Assembly: GCF_044759095.2 (NCBI RefSeq)
Contig: NZ_JBIYSM020000083.1
Location: forward strand, 1-6,663
Length of the DNA: 6,663 bases
Reading direction: 5' to 3'
Source of the DNA: JBIYSM02 sp044759095
Lineage (GTDB): Bacteria; Bacillota; Bacilli; Brevibacillales; Brevibacillaceae
Shown here: positions 1-5,790 of the stretch, one piece after another
How positions within the stretch are numbered: position 1 is the stretch's first letter
How the letters are laid out: each line of letters starts with the position of its first letter
The notes under the pieces: model-generated
What the model saw: only the letters and a program-made list of their open reading frames with translations
What the model was told of the DNA's origin: nothing
Databases searched by the model: none
Made by a program: the position numbers and the translations under genes

Positions 1-75
1 TCCGGAACGCATAAAAAGTTTCCTCTAACGAAGAACCAGCTTCTTCGAGAGGGCTTCAATCGAAGCTTTTTTTAT
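1..75 (+). repeat. Structured non-coding repeat, copy 1 (at window edge)
   Basis: This 75-bp segment recurs at 129-203 with a single difference (A64 versus T192), an offset of exactly 128 bp. It folds as RNA. CCTCT (22-26) and CGAAGAA (29-35) pair with TTCTTCG (41-47) and AGAGG (48-52), giving 12 pairs with a two-A bulge and a CCAGC loop. A second hairpin, GCTTC-AATC-GAAGC (53-66), follows directly and runs into T7 (67-73), the form of an intrinsic terminator. The copy starts at the window edge, so more copies may lie upstream. I do not recognise the family. It could be the 3' end of a small RNA, a duplicated terminator or a dispersed repeat. Confidence 0.85.
53..75 (+). terminator. Terminator-like hairpin in repeat copy 1
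   Basis: GCTTC pairs with GAAGC around an AATC tetraloop, extended by G-T wobbles at the base, and is followed at once by seven T. The form is that of a Rho-independent terminator on the + strand. It would stop transcription from whatever lies left of the window. The equivalent hairpin in copy 2 (181-203) has one broken pair and should be weaker. Confidence 0.55.
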
Positions 76-81
76 CGTGTA

Positions 82-131
82 GGAAAGTTTAAGGGCTTCA
101 CCGTGTGAAAGCGTCCTGAAATAAACTTTCC
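82..131. repeat. Long imperfect palindrome between the two repeat copies
   Basis: GGAAAGTTTA (82-91) and TAAACTTTCC (122-131) form a perfect 10-bp inverted repeat. The pairing continues inward: AGG with CCT, GCTT with AAGC and CAC with GTG, closing on a CGT loop, with small bulges. The whole 50-bp segment can form one extended hairpin or cruciform. It overlaps the first bases of repeat copy 2, so it probably belongs to the 128-bp repeating unit. It has no T-run and is not a plain terminator. Confidence 0.7.
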
Positions 132-203
132 GGAACGCATAAAAAGTTTCCTCTAACGAAGAACCAGCTTCTTCGAGAGGGCTTCAATCGATGCTTTTTT
201 TAT
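129..203 (+). repeat. Structured non-coding repeat, copy 2
   Basis: This is the second copy of the 75-bp unit. It keeps the 12-pair hairpin (150-180) exactly. Its short terminal hairpin is weakened because the 3' arm reads GATGC instead of GAAGC (190-194), although T7 (195-201) remains. The repeat match stops after position 203, where sequence unique to the region upstream of the first gene begins. The near-identity of the two copies suggests a recent tandem duplication. Confidence 0.85.
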
Positions 204-224
204 TGTTACGTGTCAAGTGCAGGC

Positions 225-273
225 GTTACATCGTTTAACAGGCGGTCTCTACAATAAGAAACAGAAAAGAGAC
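225..273 (+). promoter_or_regulatory. Possible promoter with overlapping inverted repeat
   Basis: TACAAT at 250-255 matches the SigA -10 consensus at five of six positions and lies 40 bp before the first gene. The best upstream box is GTTACA (225-230), but its 19-nt spacing is long, so the -35 assignment is weak. GTCTCT (245-250) and AGAGAC (268-273) form a 6-bp inverted repeat whose left arm meets the -10 box, a position where an operator could sit. This is inference only. Confidence 0.3.
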
Positions 274-295
274 GACAGAGAAAGGATGAGTGGGG

Positions 296-952
296 ATGTC
301 AAAGATGATTACGTGGGAAAGGGCTTTTGTCAGGATGGGATTTGTTTTTGAGAAGGAGGATGATTCGTTTCGTTTCCTACGGGAAAATCCGGAGAATCTA
401 CGACTGCTGGAAGTCATGTTGCGATACTTAGGGGTAAAGGATCATTTCCAGGGATCGACCTTTACACCACCGACTTCGGAAGTAGAGGAAGACCAGTTTA
501 TCACCGCGTTTTATGAAGGCAGAGGAGCCCGTGATGATTTTCCGGGGGAAGTGGAATCGGTCATTCTTCATGCGCTCGATCCATATATTGCCGGGATCGT
601 CCGCTGGTGTTCGGCGATTGGCATTAAGACGGCCATGAGCTGTGACGGACACGGGAAGCGGTATCCCATTCTCCATTTTCATCGGGGAGAACAGCACTAC
701 GCGACGATACTCGATTCGTGTCTCGCTCTCCTTTCCAATGGAAGATGGCAGTTCAAGTACAACCATCAGGCAGCGGGCGGTCGATTGATGATCAGACATT
801 CATCGGTTGAGATGAGAGAGTCTGCAAAACTCCGGGAAAGCAGGTTCGAGCAAGACTGGCTTCTTGATATGGCCGAAGCGCTTTACCGAAATCAGGACGT
901 GCTTCGTGATCTGGTGCAGACGATGAATGCAGTCATGAAGACAAACAGCTAA
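296..952 (+). CDS. Conserved-looking hypothetical protein with CDGH motif
   Basis: This gene encodes a soluble protein of 218 residues that I do not recognise. I chose ATG 296 because AAAGGA (281-286) sits 9 nt before it. The in-frame GTG at 290 would be only 3 nt from that site. There is no signal peptide or membrane segment. The central part (about 96-136) stands out: a helix-like stretch with W104 and C105, then the turn S115-C116-D117-G118-H119-G120, then H127, H129 and H134. This clustering of Cys and His could bind a metal or form an active site, but that is inference. The C-terminus (170-215) is charged and probably helical. It lies 19 nt upstream of the peptidase gene and is probably co-transcribed with it. 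By eye its G+C is higher than that of the genes after 2880. Confidence 0.8.
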   Translation: MSKMITWERAFVRMGFVFEKEDDSFRFLRENPENLRLLEVMLRYLGVKDHFQGSTFTPPTSEVEEDQFITAFYEGRGARDDFPGEVESVILHALDPYIAGIVRWCSAIGIKTAMSCDGHGKRYPILHFHRGEQHYATILDSCLALLSNGRWQFKYNHQAAGGRLMIRHSSVEMRESAKLRESRFEQDWLLDMAEALYRNQDVLRDLVQTMNAVMKTNS

Positions 953-971
953 ACAAAGGGAGAGGATACGG

Positions 972-1769
972 ATGAAAAAGCTTGCGTCTGAACTGTATGA
1001 CTTGCTGCAAATCATCGCTCCGAGCGGAAAAGAAGAGAGAGTTGTCCGTTATATCAAACCGAAGATGGAGAAATGGCTGGATCATGTTTGGATTGACCAT
1101 TACGGGAATTTGTTGGGGGAGCGGCAATGCGGCACAGGAAACGGACCCACGATATTGTTATCTGCCCACATGGATAGCGTCGACGGAGTAGAACCTTACA
1201 GGGAAGTTCGAAGGGAAGAGGATGTGTTTTACTCCTCCGCCGGCATTCTTGGTGCAGATGACCGGGCAGGTATGGCGATTGTCATGGCTGTCATCCGTCA
1301 AATAGGAGCAACTAAATTCAACGGAAAGCTCAAGGTTGCCTTTACCAGAGAGGAAGAGATCGGCAGGAGAGGTTCCCAAGCACTGGATCCGGCGTGGCTG
1401 CATGACGTTGAATTAGCGATTGTAGTAGACCGAAGAGGAAATCGGGATATCGTCACTTCCTTCGCCGATGTGCAGCCCTTCTGCCATCCCGCTGTGGGCC
1501 AGTTCTTTGAAGAAGCTGGGCGTATCTGCGGTATGCCGGACTGGAAATCAGTTAGAGGTGGAATCAGTGATGCATGCACATTCGCGTCTTATGGAATCAA
1601 CAGCGTGAATCTCTCGGCAGGGTACCGATACGAGCATACCTGGGATGAGTTTGTAAGTATTACCTCATGCAAAGAGACTGTTCAGTTGATTGTAACTGCA
1701 CTTGACATGGTAGGAAAACGAGGAATGAAATTACAGAACTTTTGTTCTCTGACAGGTTCTGTCATTTGA
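972..1769 (+). CDS. Small zinc aminopeptidase-like hydrolase (M20/M28/M42 clan)
   Basis: This is a predicted cytoplasmic di-zinc metallo-hydrolase of 265 residues, probably a peptidase or deacylase. Expected clan MH residues appear in order: H66-x-D68 in SAHMDSV, the bridging Asp in GADDRAG (D96 or D97), Glu pair within E127-E129 (REEEIG), D153 in VVDRRG, and H222 in YEHTWDEF. GGISDACTF (196-204) resembles the segment before the last ligand in M42 and M20 enzymes. GADDRAG and EEEIG are closest to PepT-like M20 proteins, but those have about 400 residues. Here only about 43 residues separate D153 from GGISDA, so the dimerisation (lid) domain is absent, as in M28. The sequence looks intact rather than decayed. 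GGGAGAGG (958-965) is the ribosome binding site. It is the second gene of the likely operon. Substrate unknown; the exact family is uncertain. Confidence 0.85.
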   Translation: MKKLASELYDLLQIIAPSGKEERVVRYIKPKMEKWLDHVWIDHYGNLLGERQCGTGNGPTILLSAHMDSVDGVEPYREVRREEDVFYSSAGILGADDRAGMAIVMAVIRQIGATKFNGKLKVAFTREEEIGRRGSQALDPAWLHDVELAIVVDRRGNRDIVTSFADVQPFCHPAVGQFFEEAGRICGMPDWKSVRGGISDACTFASYGINSVNLSAGYRYEHTWDEFVSITSCKETVQLIVTALDMVGKRGMKLQNFCSLTGSVI

Positions 1770-1793
1770 GGCCGTAAACTAGGAGGCAAATAA

Positions 1794-1823
1794 ATGTCTT
1801 TAGATTCCTATTGGAGGGGATAG
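1794..1823 (+). CDS. Nine-codon mini-ORF upstream of gene 3 (possible leader)
   Basis: A perfect AGGAGG (1781-1786) stands 7 nt before ATG 1794, which opens a nine-codon frame encoding MSLDSYWRG. Its last codons (TGG AGG GGA) contain the ribosome binding site of the next gene, and its TAG ends one base before that gene's ATG. Translating it would place a terminating ribosome on the next start, so translational coupling or a leader role is plausible. It could also be the remnant start of a deleted gene. That the peptide is made is unproven. Confidence 0.35.
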   Translation: MSLDSYWRG

Positions 1824-1824
1824 A

Positions 1825-2355
1825 ATGGGAACCATTACAGCACAAATACTGATTGGAGAAGCTCATCCGAATCATGGAGGAATCTATCCAACTCATGTAC
1901 TTTACTTGTCTGAGAACAGCAGGCCGTCCTGGATTTTAACCGAGCACAACATTCTGGTCGAATCTACCGGGAATCAAAAACCGATCATCTGGAACCCGAC
2001 TGTGGAGAATATGCTGGAAGATGCATTGTTGATGATTTCCTACTATGTCATGAAGAATCCACTGATCACTGCAACTATGCATAGTGCTCTGGAGAAATCA
2101 AAGAAGCCTTACATCCAACTATACGAAGCATTTGAACAAGAGGAATTACCCCAACTGTATGCCATAAATAAACAGATTTCATGTCGCTACAAATTAGTGA
2201 TTAATGTTTTTGAAGGTTCAACGATTCTGCAACAGCTTAAGGTGCTGGAGGAGTACGGAATGGAAGTGGAAGTGACGATCCCGGTCTACTCCCGGTCATT
2301 TTCGAGGTGGAGGAACCAAATGGGAATCAAAGGTTCGTTGAGTATTGAAGCATGA
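1825..2355 (+). CDS. Hypothetical protein, third gene of the cassette
   Basis: The product has 176 residues and I do not recognise its family. GGAGGGG (1813-1819) lies 5 nt before ATG 1825. The N-terminal half (about 1-65) looks beta-rich: a short strand, the turn GEAHPNHGGI (11-20) with H14 and H17, the strand THVLYLSE (23-30), then SWIL and IIW strands. Residues 61-110 look helical and acidic. The C-terminal part has a strand (RYKLVINVFEG, 121-131), a helix (ILQQLKVLEEYG, 134-145), a strand (EVEVTIPVY) and a basic segment SRSFSRWRN (156-164). No signal peptide or membrane span is visible. It follows the peptidase gene after 55 nt, with a mini-ORF between, and is probably the last intact gene of that transcript. 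No terminator is evident downstream, which fits with loss of sequence beyond it. Confidence 0.75.
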   Translation: MGTITAQILIGEAHPNHGGIYPTHVLYLSENSRPSWILTEHNILVESTGNQKPIIWNPTVENMLEDALLMISYYVMKNPLITATMHSALEKSKKPYIQLYEAFEQEELPQLYAINKQISCRYKLVINVFEGSTILQQLKVLEEYGMEVEVTIPVYSRSFSRWRNQMGIKGSLSIEA

Positions 2356-2509
2356 TGTGCTTAGTCAACGACAAGTCGATAGAGATTTGGCTTCTATAGC
2401 TCATATTTTTGACGACTTCAATAGTGCAATGAATAGTGGAGTCAAATACGAAAGTTTACCCAAGAGGATTTACTGCACTCAATGGTGTACGAAGGAATTA
2501 TCGTGGTAA
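2351..2509 (+). pseudogene. Open frame without a start, likely gene fragment
   Basis: This frame differs from that of gene 3 and opens across gene 3's stop. From GTG 2357 it reads VLSQRQVDRDLASIAHIFDD and continues through a helix-like stretch to a stop at 2507-2509. The first 30 residues have a plausible protein composition, but the end (YCTQWCTKELSW) does not. No ribosome binding site precedes the GTG. The frame overlaps the next open frame (from 2437), so the two may be pieces of one gene joined by a frameshift near 2460. The family is not recognised. It could also be chance. Confidence 0.3.
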
Positions 2510-2739
2510 CAGGCTTTTCTGTTGGCCAAGAGCTAACGATCGCATCCAGTGCTGGAGTTGAGGACAAGCAGATATCGTCTATCGATTCGGGTGCCAAGAC
2601 AATGACCTTCCCGGCCATGCAATATAGCCAACCGAAAGGGGCGCTCATCGCCCGAGCAACAGTGGAATGGGATACAGCGAACCGGCTTATGAAGATCGGC
2701 AGCTGGAGGACGTACACGGTGACTATTGCGGAGCTGTAG
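2437..2739 (+). pseudogene. Beta-rich module, likely fragment of a phage tail or surface protein
   Basis: The frame is open from 2437 to the TAG at 2737-2739, with ATG 2482 giving 85 residues. AAGAGGA (2462-2468) is 13 nt from that ATG, too far to be convincing. The sequence contains GFSVGQELTI, then ASSAGVEDKQISSID, then GALIARATVEW, and ends in SWRTYTVTIAEL. The alternation of GF-x-VGQ, an ED turn, I-x-x-I and a late G-A-x-I-A strand is typical of small repeated beta modules in phage tail or baseplate proteins and secreted enzymes (recalled pattern, not a search result). Such modules normally sit at the end of much larger proteins, so this looks like a C-terminal piece whose N-terminus is lost. 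An intact small gene is less likely. Confidence 0.5.
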
Positions 2740-2787
2740 GAGGATGGGAAAATGAGGAATCCTTCAGATAACGGCCATATTGGTTAG
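2739..2787 (+). pseudogene. Ribosome binding site and first codons of a lost gene
   Basis: GGAGG (2739-2743) lies 8 nt before ATG 2752, directly after the beta-module stop, as expected for the next gene of a packed operon. The frame closes after 11 codons (MRNPSDNGHIG, TAG 2785-2787). From about 2762, inside codon four, the DNA matches the dispersed repeat also found at 3605. The simplest reading is that the repeat inserted into this gene, or that a deletion joined them. Confidence 0.4.
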
Positions 2788-2804
2788 GACACAAGCGGCA
2801 TTTC
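2762..2804. repeat. Dispersed intergenic repeat, copy A
   Basis: CTTCAGATAACGGCCAT (2762-2778) is identical to 3605-3621. Similarity continues through TTAGGA, CACA and a degenerate tail to about 2804, after which the copies diverge. It sits between the beta-module fragment and the acetyltransferase. No coding function is visible. It may be the end of a miniature transposable element. Confidence 0.65.
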
Positions 2805-2882
2805 TATAGATGAAAAACCAAATGATATATGTTATCGTAAAACTGTGAATTTTTAATAAAGTTAACGAAGGGGGAGGTAGTT

Positions 2883-3458
2883 TTGGAGATAACCCCGGTT
2901 GTACTAACTGGCAAAAAGGTCAAATTGATTCCAATGGAATTTAAACACATTGAGTGTTTGTACGAGGCTGGAAGATACCCAAATATATGGACGGTTACAC
3001 AAGGAAGAATCGATTCAATTGAAGACGCGAGGGAGTATGTGAGTAAAGCACTAGAACAAAAGAATGCGCTTCCGTTTGTAATTATTGATCTGGAATCGCA
3101 AAAAATTGTGGGAAGCACGCGGTTCTATGACATCTCAGTTCAAAACAGAAGTTTAGAGATCGGCTCAACCTGGCTTACCCCTGCAATGTGGGGAACTTAT
3201 GTCAACACCGAATGCAAATATTTGTTGCTAAAGCATTGCTTTGAAAAGCTAGGGACGATTCGAGTTCAATTTAAGACCGATAGTCGGAATATCCGATCTC
3301 AAAGGGCAATTGAACGGATTGGTGCTGTCAAAGAGGGTGTTTTGCGAAACCATATAATTCTACCGGATGGTTATGTTAGAGATTCGATTTATTACAGCAT
3401 AATCGACAGAGAGTGGCCAGAAGTAAAGCTTCGACTTGAGAAATTTATGGGACAATAA
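2883..3458 (+). CDS. GNAT family N-acetyltransferase, RimJ/RimL-like
   Basis: The gene encodes a 191-residue GNAT protein of the Acetyltransf_3 type, which moves an acetyl group from acetyl-CoA to an amine, such as a protein N-terminus or a small molecule. The start is TTG 2883, 5 nt after GGGGAGG (2871-2877). Family hallmarks appear in order: the N-terminal strand LTGKKVKLIPM (8-18), IVGSTRFYDI (75-84), LEIGSTWLTP (91-100), the acetyl-CoA loop MWGTYVNTE (102-110) with its helix CKYLLLKHCFEKLG, and the C-terminal RVQFKTDSRNIRSQRAIERI, then GAVKEGVLR (147-155) and RDSIYYSIIDREWPEVK (166-182). The canonical Gly-rich loop has Tyr at 106, which I recall as common in this subgroup. Length is normal, so it looks intact. 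Substrate is not predictable. It has its own terminator and appears monocistronic. No clear promoter was seen. Confidence 0.92.
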   Translation: MEITPVVLTGKKVKLIPMEFKHIECLYEAGRYPNIWTVTQGRIDSIEDAREYVSKALEQKNALPFVIIDLESQKIVGSTRFYDISVQNRSLEIGSTWLTPAMWGTYVNTECKYLLLKHCFEKLGTIRVQFKTDSRNIRSQRAIERIGAVKEGVLRNHIILPDGYVRDSIYYSIIDREWPEVKLRLEKFMGQ

Positions 3459-3531
3459 ATTAGTCTTGCCCGTGCCTAGTAGTTAAACAATGGGGATCGT
3501 TACTTTAAGAAAGAGAACATGCATATCCAAG

Positions 3532-3568
3532 AACCTCATCCTTTTAATCGGTGAGGTTTTTTATTTTG
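3532..3568 (+). terminator. Rho-independent terminator after the acetyltransferase gene
   Basis: AACCTCA (3532-3538) pairs with TGAGGTT (3552-3558) around a 13-nt loop, followed by a T-run (3557-3562) and further ATTTT. It lies about 75 nt after the acetyltransferase stop and would end that transcript on the + strand. Confidence 0.8.
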
Positions 3569-3604
3569 ATTAAGGAGGGATCTTTATTTTCATTAAACTT
3601 TCAA

Positions 3605-3650
3605 CTTCAGATAACGGCCATTATTGTTAGGAACACAGGTGGAATCTTTC
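3605..3650. repeat. Dispersed intergenic repeat, copy B
   Basis: This is the second copy of the element at 2762, in the same orientation, with 17 identical bases at its left end. GTTAG (3626-3630) and CTAAC (3655-3659) form a short inverted repeat in and just after it, so the element may extend beyond the shared part. The wider stretch 3569-3760 has no gene. It also holds GTTGTTTCAA twice (3688-3697 and 3728-3737), a 10-bp direct repeat 40 bp apart. Confidence 0.6.
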
Positions 3651-3745
3651 TGAACTAACGGACATGATAGCCCGGCAGCCATTATAGGTTGTTTCAACAT
3701 CGTTATTCCCTTGAAATGGGTTCACTAGTTGTTTCAAGTATCATC

Positions 3746-3792
3746 TAAAAATTATTCTAATATTGACGAATCACGTATTAGCTTGTTACTAT
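3746..3792 (+). promoter_or_regulatory. Candidate promoter of the chemoreceptor gene (SigA and/or SigD-like)
   Basis: Two readings overlap. TTGACG (3763-3768) with TACTAT (3787-3792) at 18-nt spacing resembles a SigA promoter. TAAA (3746-3749), then 15 nt, then GACGAATC (3765-3772) resembles the SigD motility consensus TAAA-N15-GCCGATAT at four of the eight -10 positions. Chemoreceptor genes of Bacillus are often SigD-dependent, which makes the second reading attractive. Neither is proven. Confidence 0.4.
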
Positions 3793-3877
3793 TTTTTTAC
3801 TAGTATTTTTTTCCTATTTATTAAGGATAACAACGATGATTCTTAGACTTATATCCTTATTAATCGGAGGGGACAGC

Positions 3878-5557
3878 ATGAAATGGACAATTGGCAAGAA
3901 ATTAATTGGCGGATTTTTATCTGTCGCTCTACTTTTGGTATTTGTGAGTGGAACGTCTTTTTACTTTCTAAAGAAAGTAGATAGCTCGTATTCTGATTTA
4001 GTTGACAGAAGGGCTAAAATACTCTTTAATGCTAAGGATATTCAAGTAAATGCTACTCAGTTGAATAACAGTTTGAGGGACTACATACTTACACAAAATT
4101 CTGATGCCACAAAAAAAATGGAGGACGCAAGCAATCAATTATCTAAATTAGTACTCACAACCATGGGAATGGCCGAAACTCAACAAACCAAGGATTCATT
4201 GAGCAAGATCGAAAAATTAAACAAGAAATATTATGAATCAATAAATCTAATTGTCTCGGTGAATAAAGAGCAAGCCCTGGCAATCGCCAATACCTCTTTG
4301 TTTCCTATTTCTAGGGAGATTCGAGCGATAGCTGACCAAATAAGTGACCGACAACAAAATCTAATGACTCAAGCCTCACAAGAAAACTCAGCTATGGTAG
4401 ACGGAGTAGTGACAACAGTATTACTCATCAGCGTGATCGCAGTAATCCTAGCGATTTGCATTGGATATTTTGTTTCAAGATTGATTTCGAGACCAGTAAT
4501 TTTAATCTCATCCTCTGCAGAAAAAATTGCTTCAGGAGACCTGACTGTTGAAGATATTGATGTAAAGAACAGAGATGAGATCGGGGACCTGGCTCATTCC
4601 TTTAATGTTATGAAAACCAATTTGCGCAACCTTATTCATCAAGTTGGAATCAATGCTGAACAAGTTGCAGCATCTGCTGAAGAGTTAACAGCAAGTGCTG
4701 AACAAACAAGTAAAGCCACGGAGCAAATTGCTTCCGTAATGCAGGAAGTAGCCTCAGGCTCCGAGCAACAAGCCTCCAGTGTAGACCAGAGTGCCCAGAC
4801 TGTTAACGAGATGGCACAAGGAATTCAAAAAATTGCGGCTAACGCCCAGAAGGTATCCACCTCCGCCGTACAAGCATCTCAAGTGGCAGAGGAAGGAAAT
4901 CAGTCGATCCAAACCGCTAACGAACAAATGGGATCGATTCACGCCAAGGTTAATGACCTAGCAGATGCAATCAAAGAATTAGGCGATCGTTCAAAGGAAA
5001 TCGGTCAAATTGTTCAAGTTATTACTGACATTGCTTCTCAAACGAATTTGTTAGCGTTGAACGCAGCTATTGAAGCGGCAAGAGCAGGTGAACATGGCAG
5101 GGGATTTGCTATCGTAGCAGAGGAAGTAAGAAAACTTGCAGAGCAGTCGGCTGGGTCTGCAAATCAAATCAACGATTTAATTTTGATGATCCGAGGACAG
5201 ATGGAAAAAGCTGTCGCTTCCATGGATCTGGTGAAAAACGAAGTGAGCGAAGGTATGGCTGTCGTAACCCATGCGGGAACGTCTTTCGAGCACATTCAAC
5301 GTTCCGTAGACGGTGTTGCTGTTCAGATTCAAGAGGTATCAGCCGGTGCGCAACAGATGGCAGCGTCTATGGAAGAAATCGTGCAATCTATAACATTCAT
5401 ACGGGAAGTAGCAAAAGAAACAGCCGCAGGAACTCAGAATGTTTCTGCAGCTACTGAAGAACAATTGGCCTCTATGGAAGAAATCTCTTCCTCAGCCTTG
5501 GCGCTGTCTAAGATGTCTGAAGAACTTCAGAAAATCATTTCGAGATTTAGGGTTTAG
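3878..5557 (+). CDS. Methyl-accepting chemotaxis protein with 4HB sensor and HAMP
   Basis: This is a complete transmembrane chemoreceptor of 559 residues that signals to CheA/CheW in polar arrays. ATG 3878 is chosen because GGAGGGG (3866-3872) stands 5 nt before it. In-frame ATG 3836, with a weaker AAGGA, would add 14 residues. Order: a basic N-terminus (MKWTIGKK), TM1 (about 9-31), an extracellular helical sensor of 4HB_MCP type (about 35-172), TM2 (about 176-199), HAMP (about 200-256, with SRP and DEIGDLAHSFN), and a long coiled-coil signalling domain. The conserved hairpin tip is at about 385-418: QTNLLALNAAIEAARAGEHG, RGFAIVAEEVR. Methylation-type Ala/Ser-Glu-Glu/Gln sites occur in both arms (266-275 and 524-536). 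There is no C-terminal CheR-tethering pentapeptide; it ends SRFRV. The ligand is unknown: the 4HB fold does not reveal it. It appears monocistronic. Confidence 0.95.
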   Translation: MKWTIGKKLIGGFLSVALLLVFVSGTSFYFLKKVDSSYSDLVDRRAKILFNAKDIQVNATQLNNSLRDYILTQNSDATKKMEDASNQLSKLVLTTMGMAETQQTKDSLSKIEKLNKKYYESINLIVSVNKEQALAIANTSLFPISREIRAIADQISDRQQNLMTQASQENSAMVDGVVTTVLLISVIAVILAICIGYFVSRLISRPVILISSSAEKIASGDLTVEDIDVKNRDEIGDLAHSFNVMKTNLRNLIHQVGINAEQVAASAEELTASAEQTSKATEQIASVMQEVASGSEQQASSVDQSAQTVNEMAQGIQKIAANAQKVSTSAVQASQVAEEGNQSIQTANEQMGSIHAKVNDLADAIKELGDRSKEIGQIVQVITDIASQTNLLALNAAIEAARAGEHGRGFAIVAEEVRKLAEQSAGSANQINDLILMIRGQMEKAVASMDLVKNEVSEGMAVVTHAGTSFEHIQRSVDGVAVQIQEVSAGAQQMAASMEEIVQSITFIREVAKETAAGTQNVSAATEEQLASMEEISSSALALSKMSEELQKIISRFRV

Positions 5558-5600
5558 TGAAAAAACTTATATGGTCTTAATGTTTTGATATATGATATAG

Positions 5601-5616
5601 GATTCCATCGGGGATC
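5601..5616 (+). other. Short hairpin downstream of the chemoreceptor gene
   Basis: GATTCC-ATCG-GGGATC can form a 6-bp stem with one wobble pair. No T-run follows, so it is a poor terminator on the + strand. The rest of 5558-5690 is A+T-rich and shows no gene, and no better terminator for the chemoreceptor gene was found. Confidence 0.3.
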
Positions 5617-5719
5617 GATAGTTCAAGAAAAGGAAGATATAAAAAAATTCATTTCATAGATGGGCCTTTTGCAGATTTCTGACCCGTTGCACTACAAGGG
5701 TTTGCGAACATAAAAAAAG

Positions 5720-5787
5720 GACTTCACCCCAAGAAGGAGAAGTTTTCAAGCAACCACGCACGAAAACTTTTCGAGGAAGGTGAAGTC
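5720..5787 (+). promoter_or_regulatory. Palindromic leader covering the transposase ribosome binding site
   Basis: GACTTCACC (5720-5728) pairs with GGTGAAGTC (5779-5787), and inside it AAGTTTTC (5740-5747) pairs with GAAAACTT (5762-5769). The long hairpin ends 3 nt before the TTG start at 5791 and takes in part of the purine-rich GAGGAAGG (5773-5780). In IS families such as IS10 and IS200, similar hairpins block translation of transcripts entering from outside. That role is inferred here. Confidence 0.6.
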
Positions 5788-5790
5788 ACT

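Noticed and set aside
1..203. CRISPR array
   Set aside because: There are only two units, each 75 bp long with strong hairpins and T-runs, and the single spacer is itself palindromic. No cas gene is present.
982..1191. Second + strand frame inside the peptidase gene
   Set aside because: It overlaps the conserved metal-binding motifs in another frame and lacks its own ribosome binding site.
235..1579. Several minus-strand open frames opposite the first two genes
   Set aside because: They have no ribosome binding sites, have low-complexity or odd composition, and lie opposite well-supported + strand genes.
2373..2418. Terminator for the three-gene cassette
   Set aside because: AAGTCG and CGACTT can pair, but across a 34-nt loop and without a T-run after the stem.
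2804..3118. Minus-strand open frame opposite the acetyltransferase
   Set aside because: It is a shadow of the GNAT gene, with no start signals and no recognisable motif.
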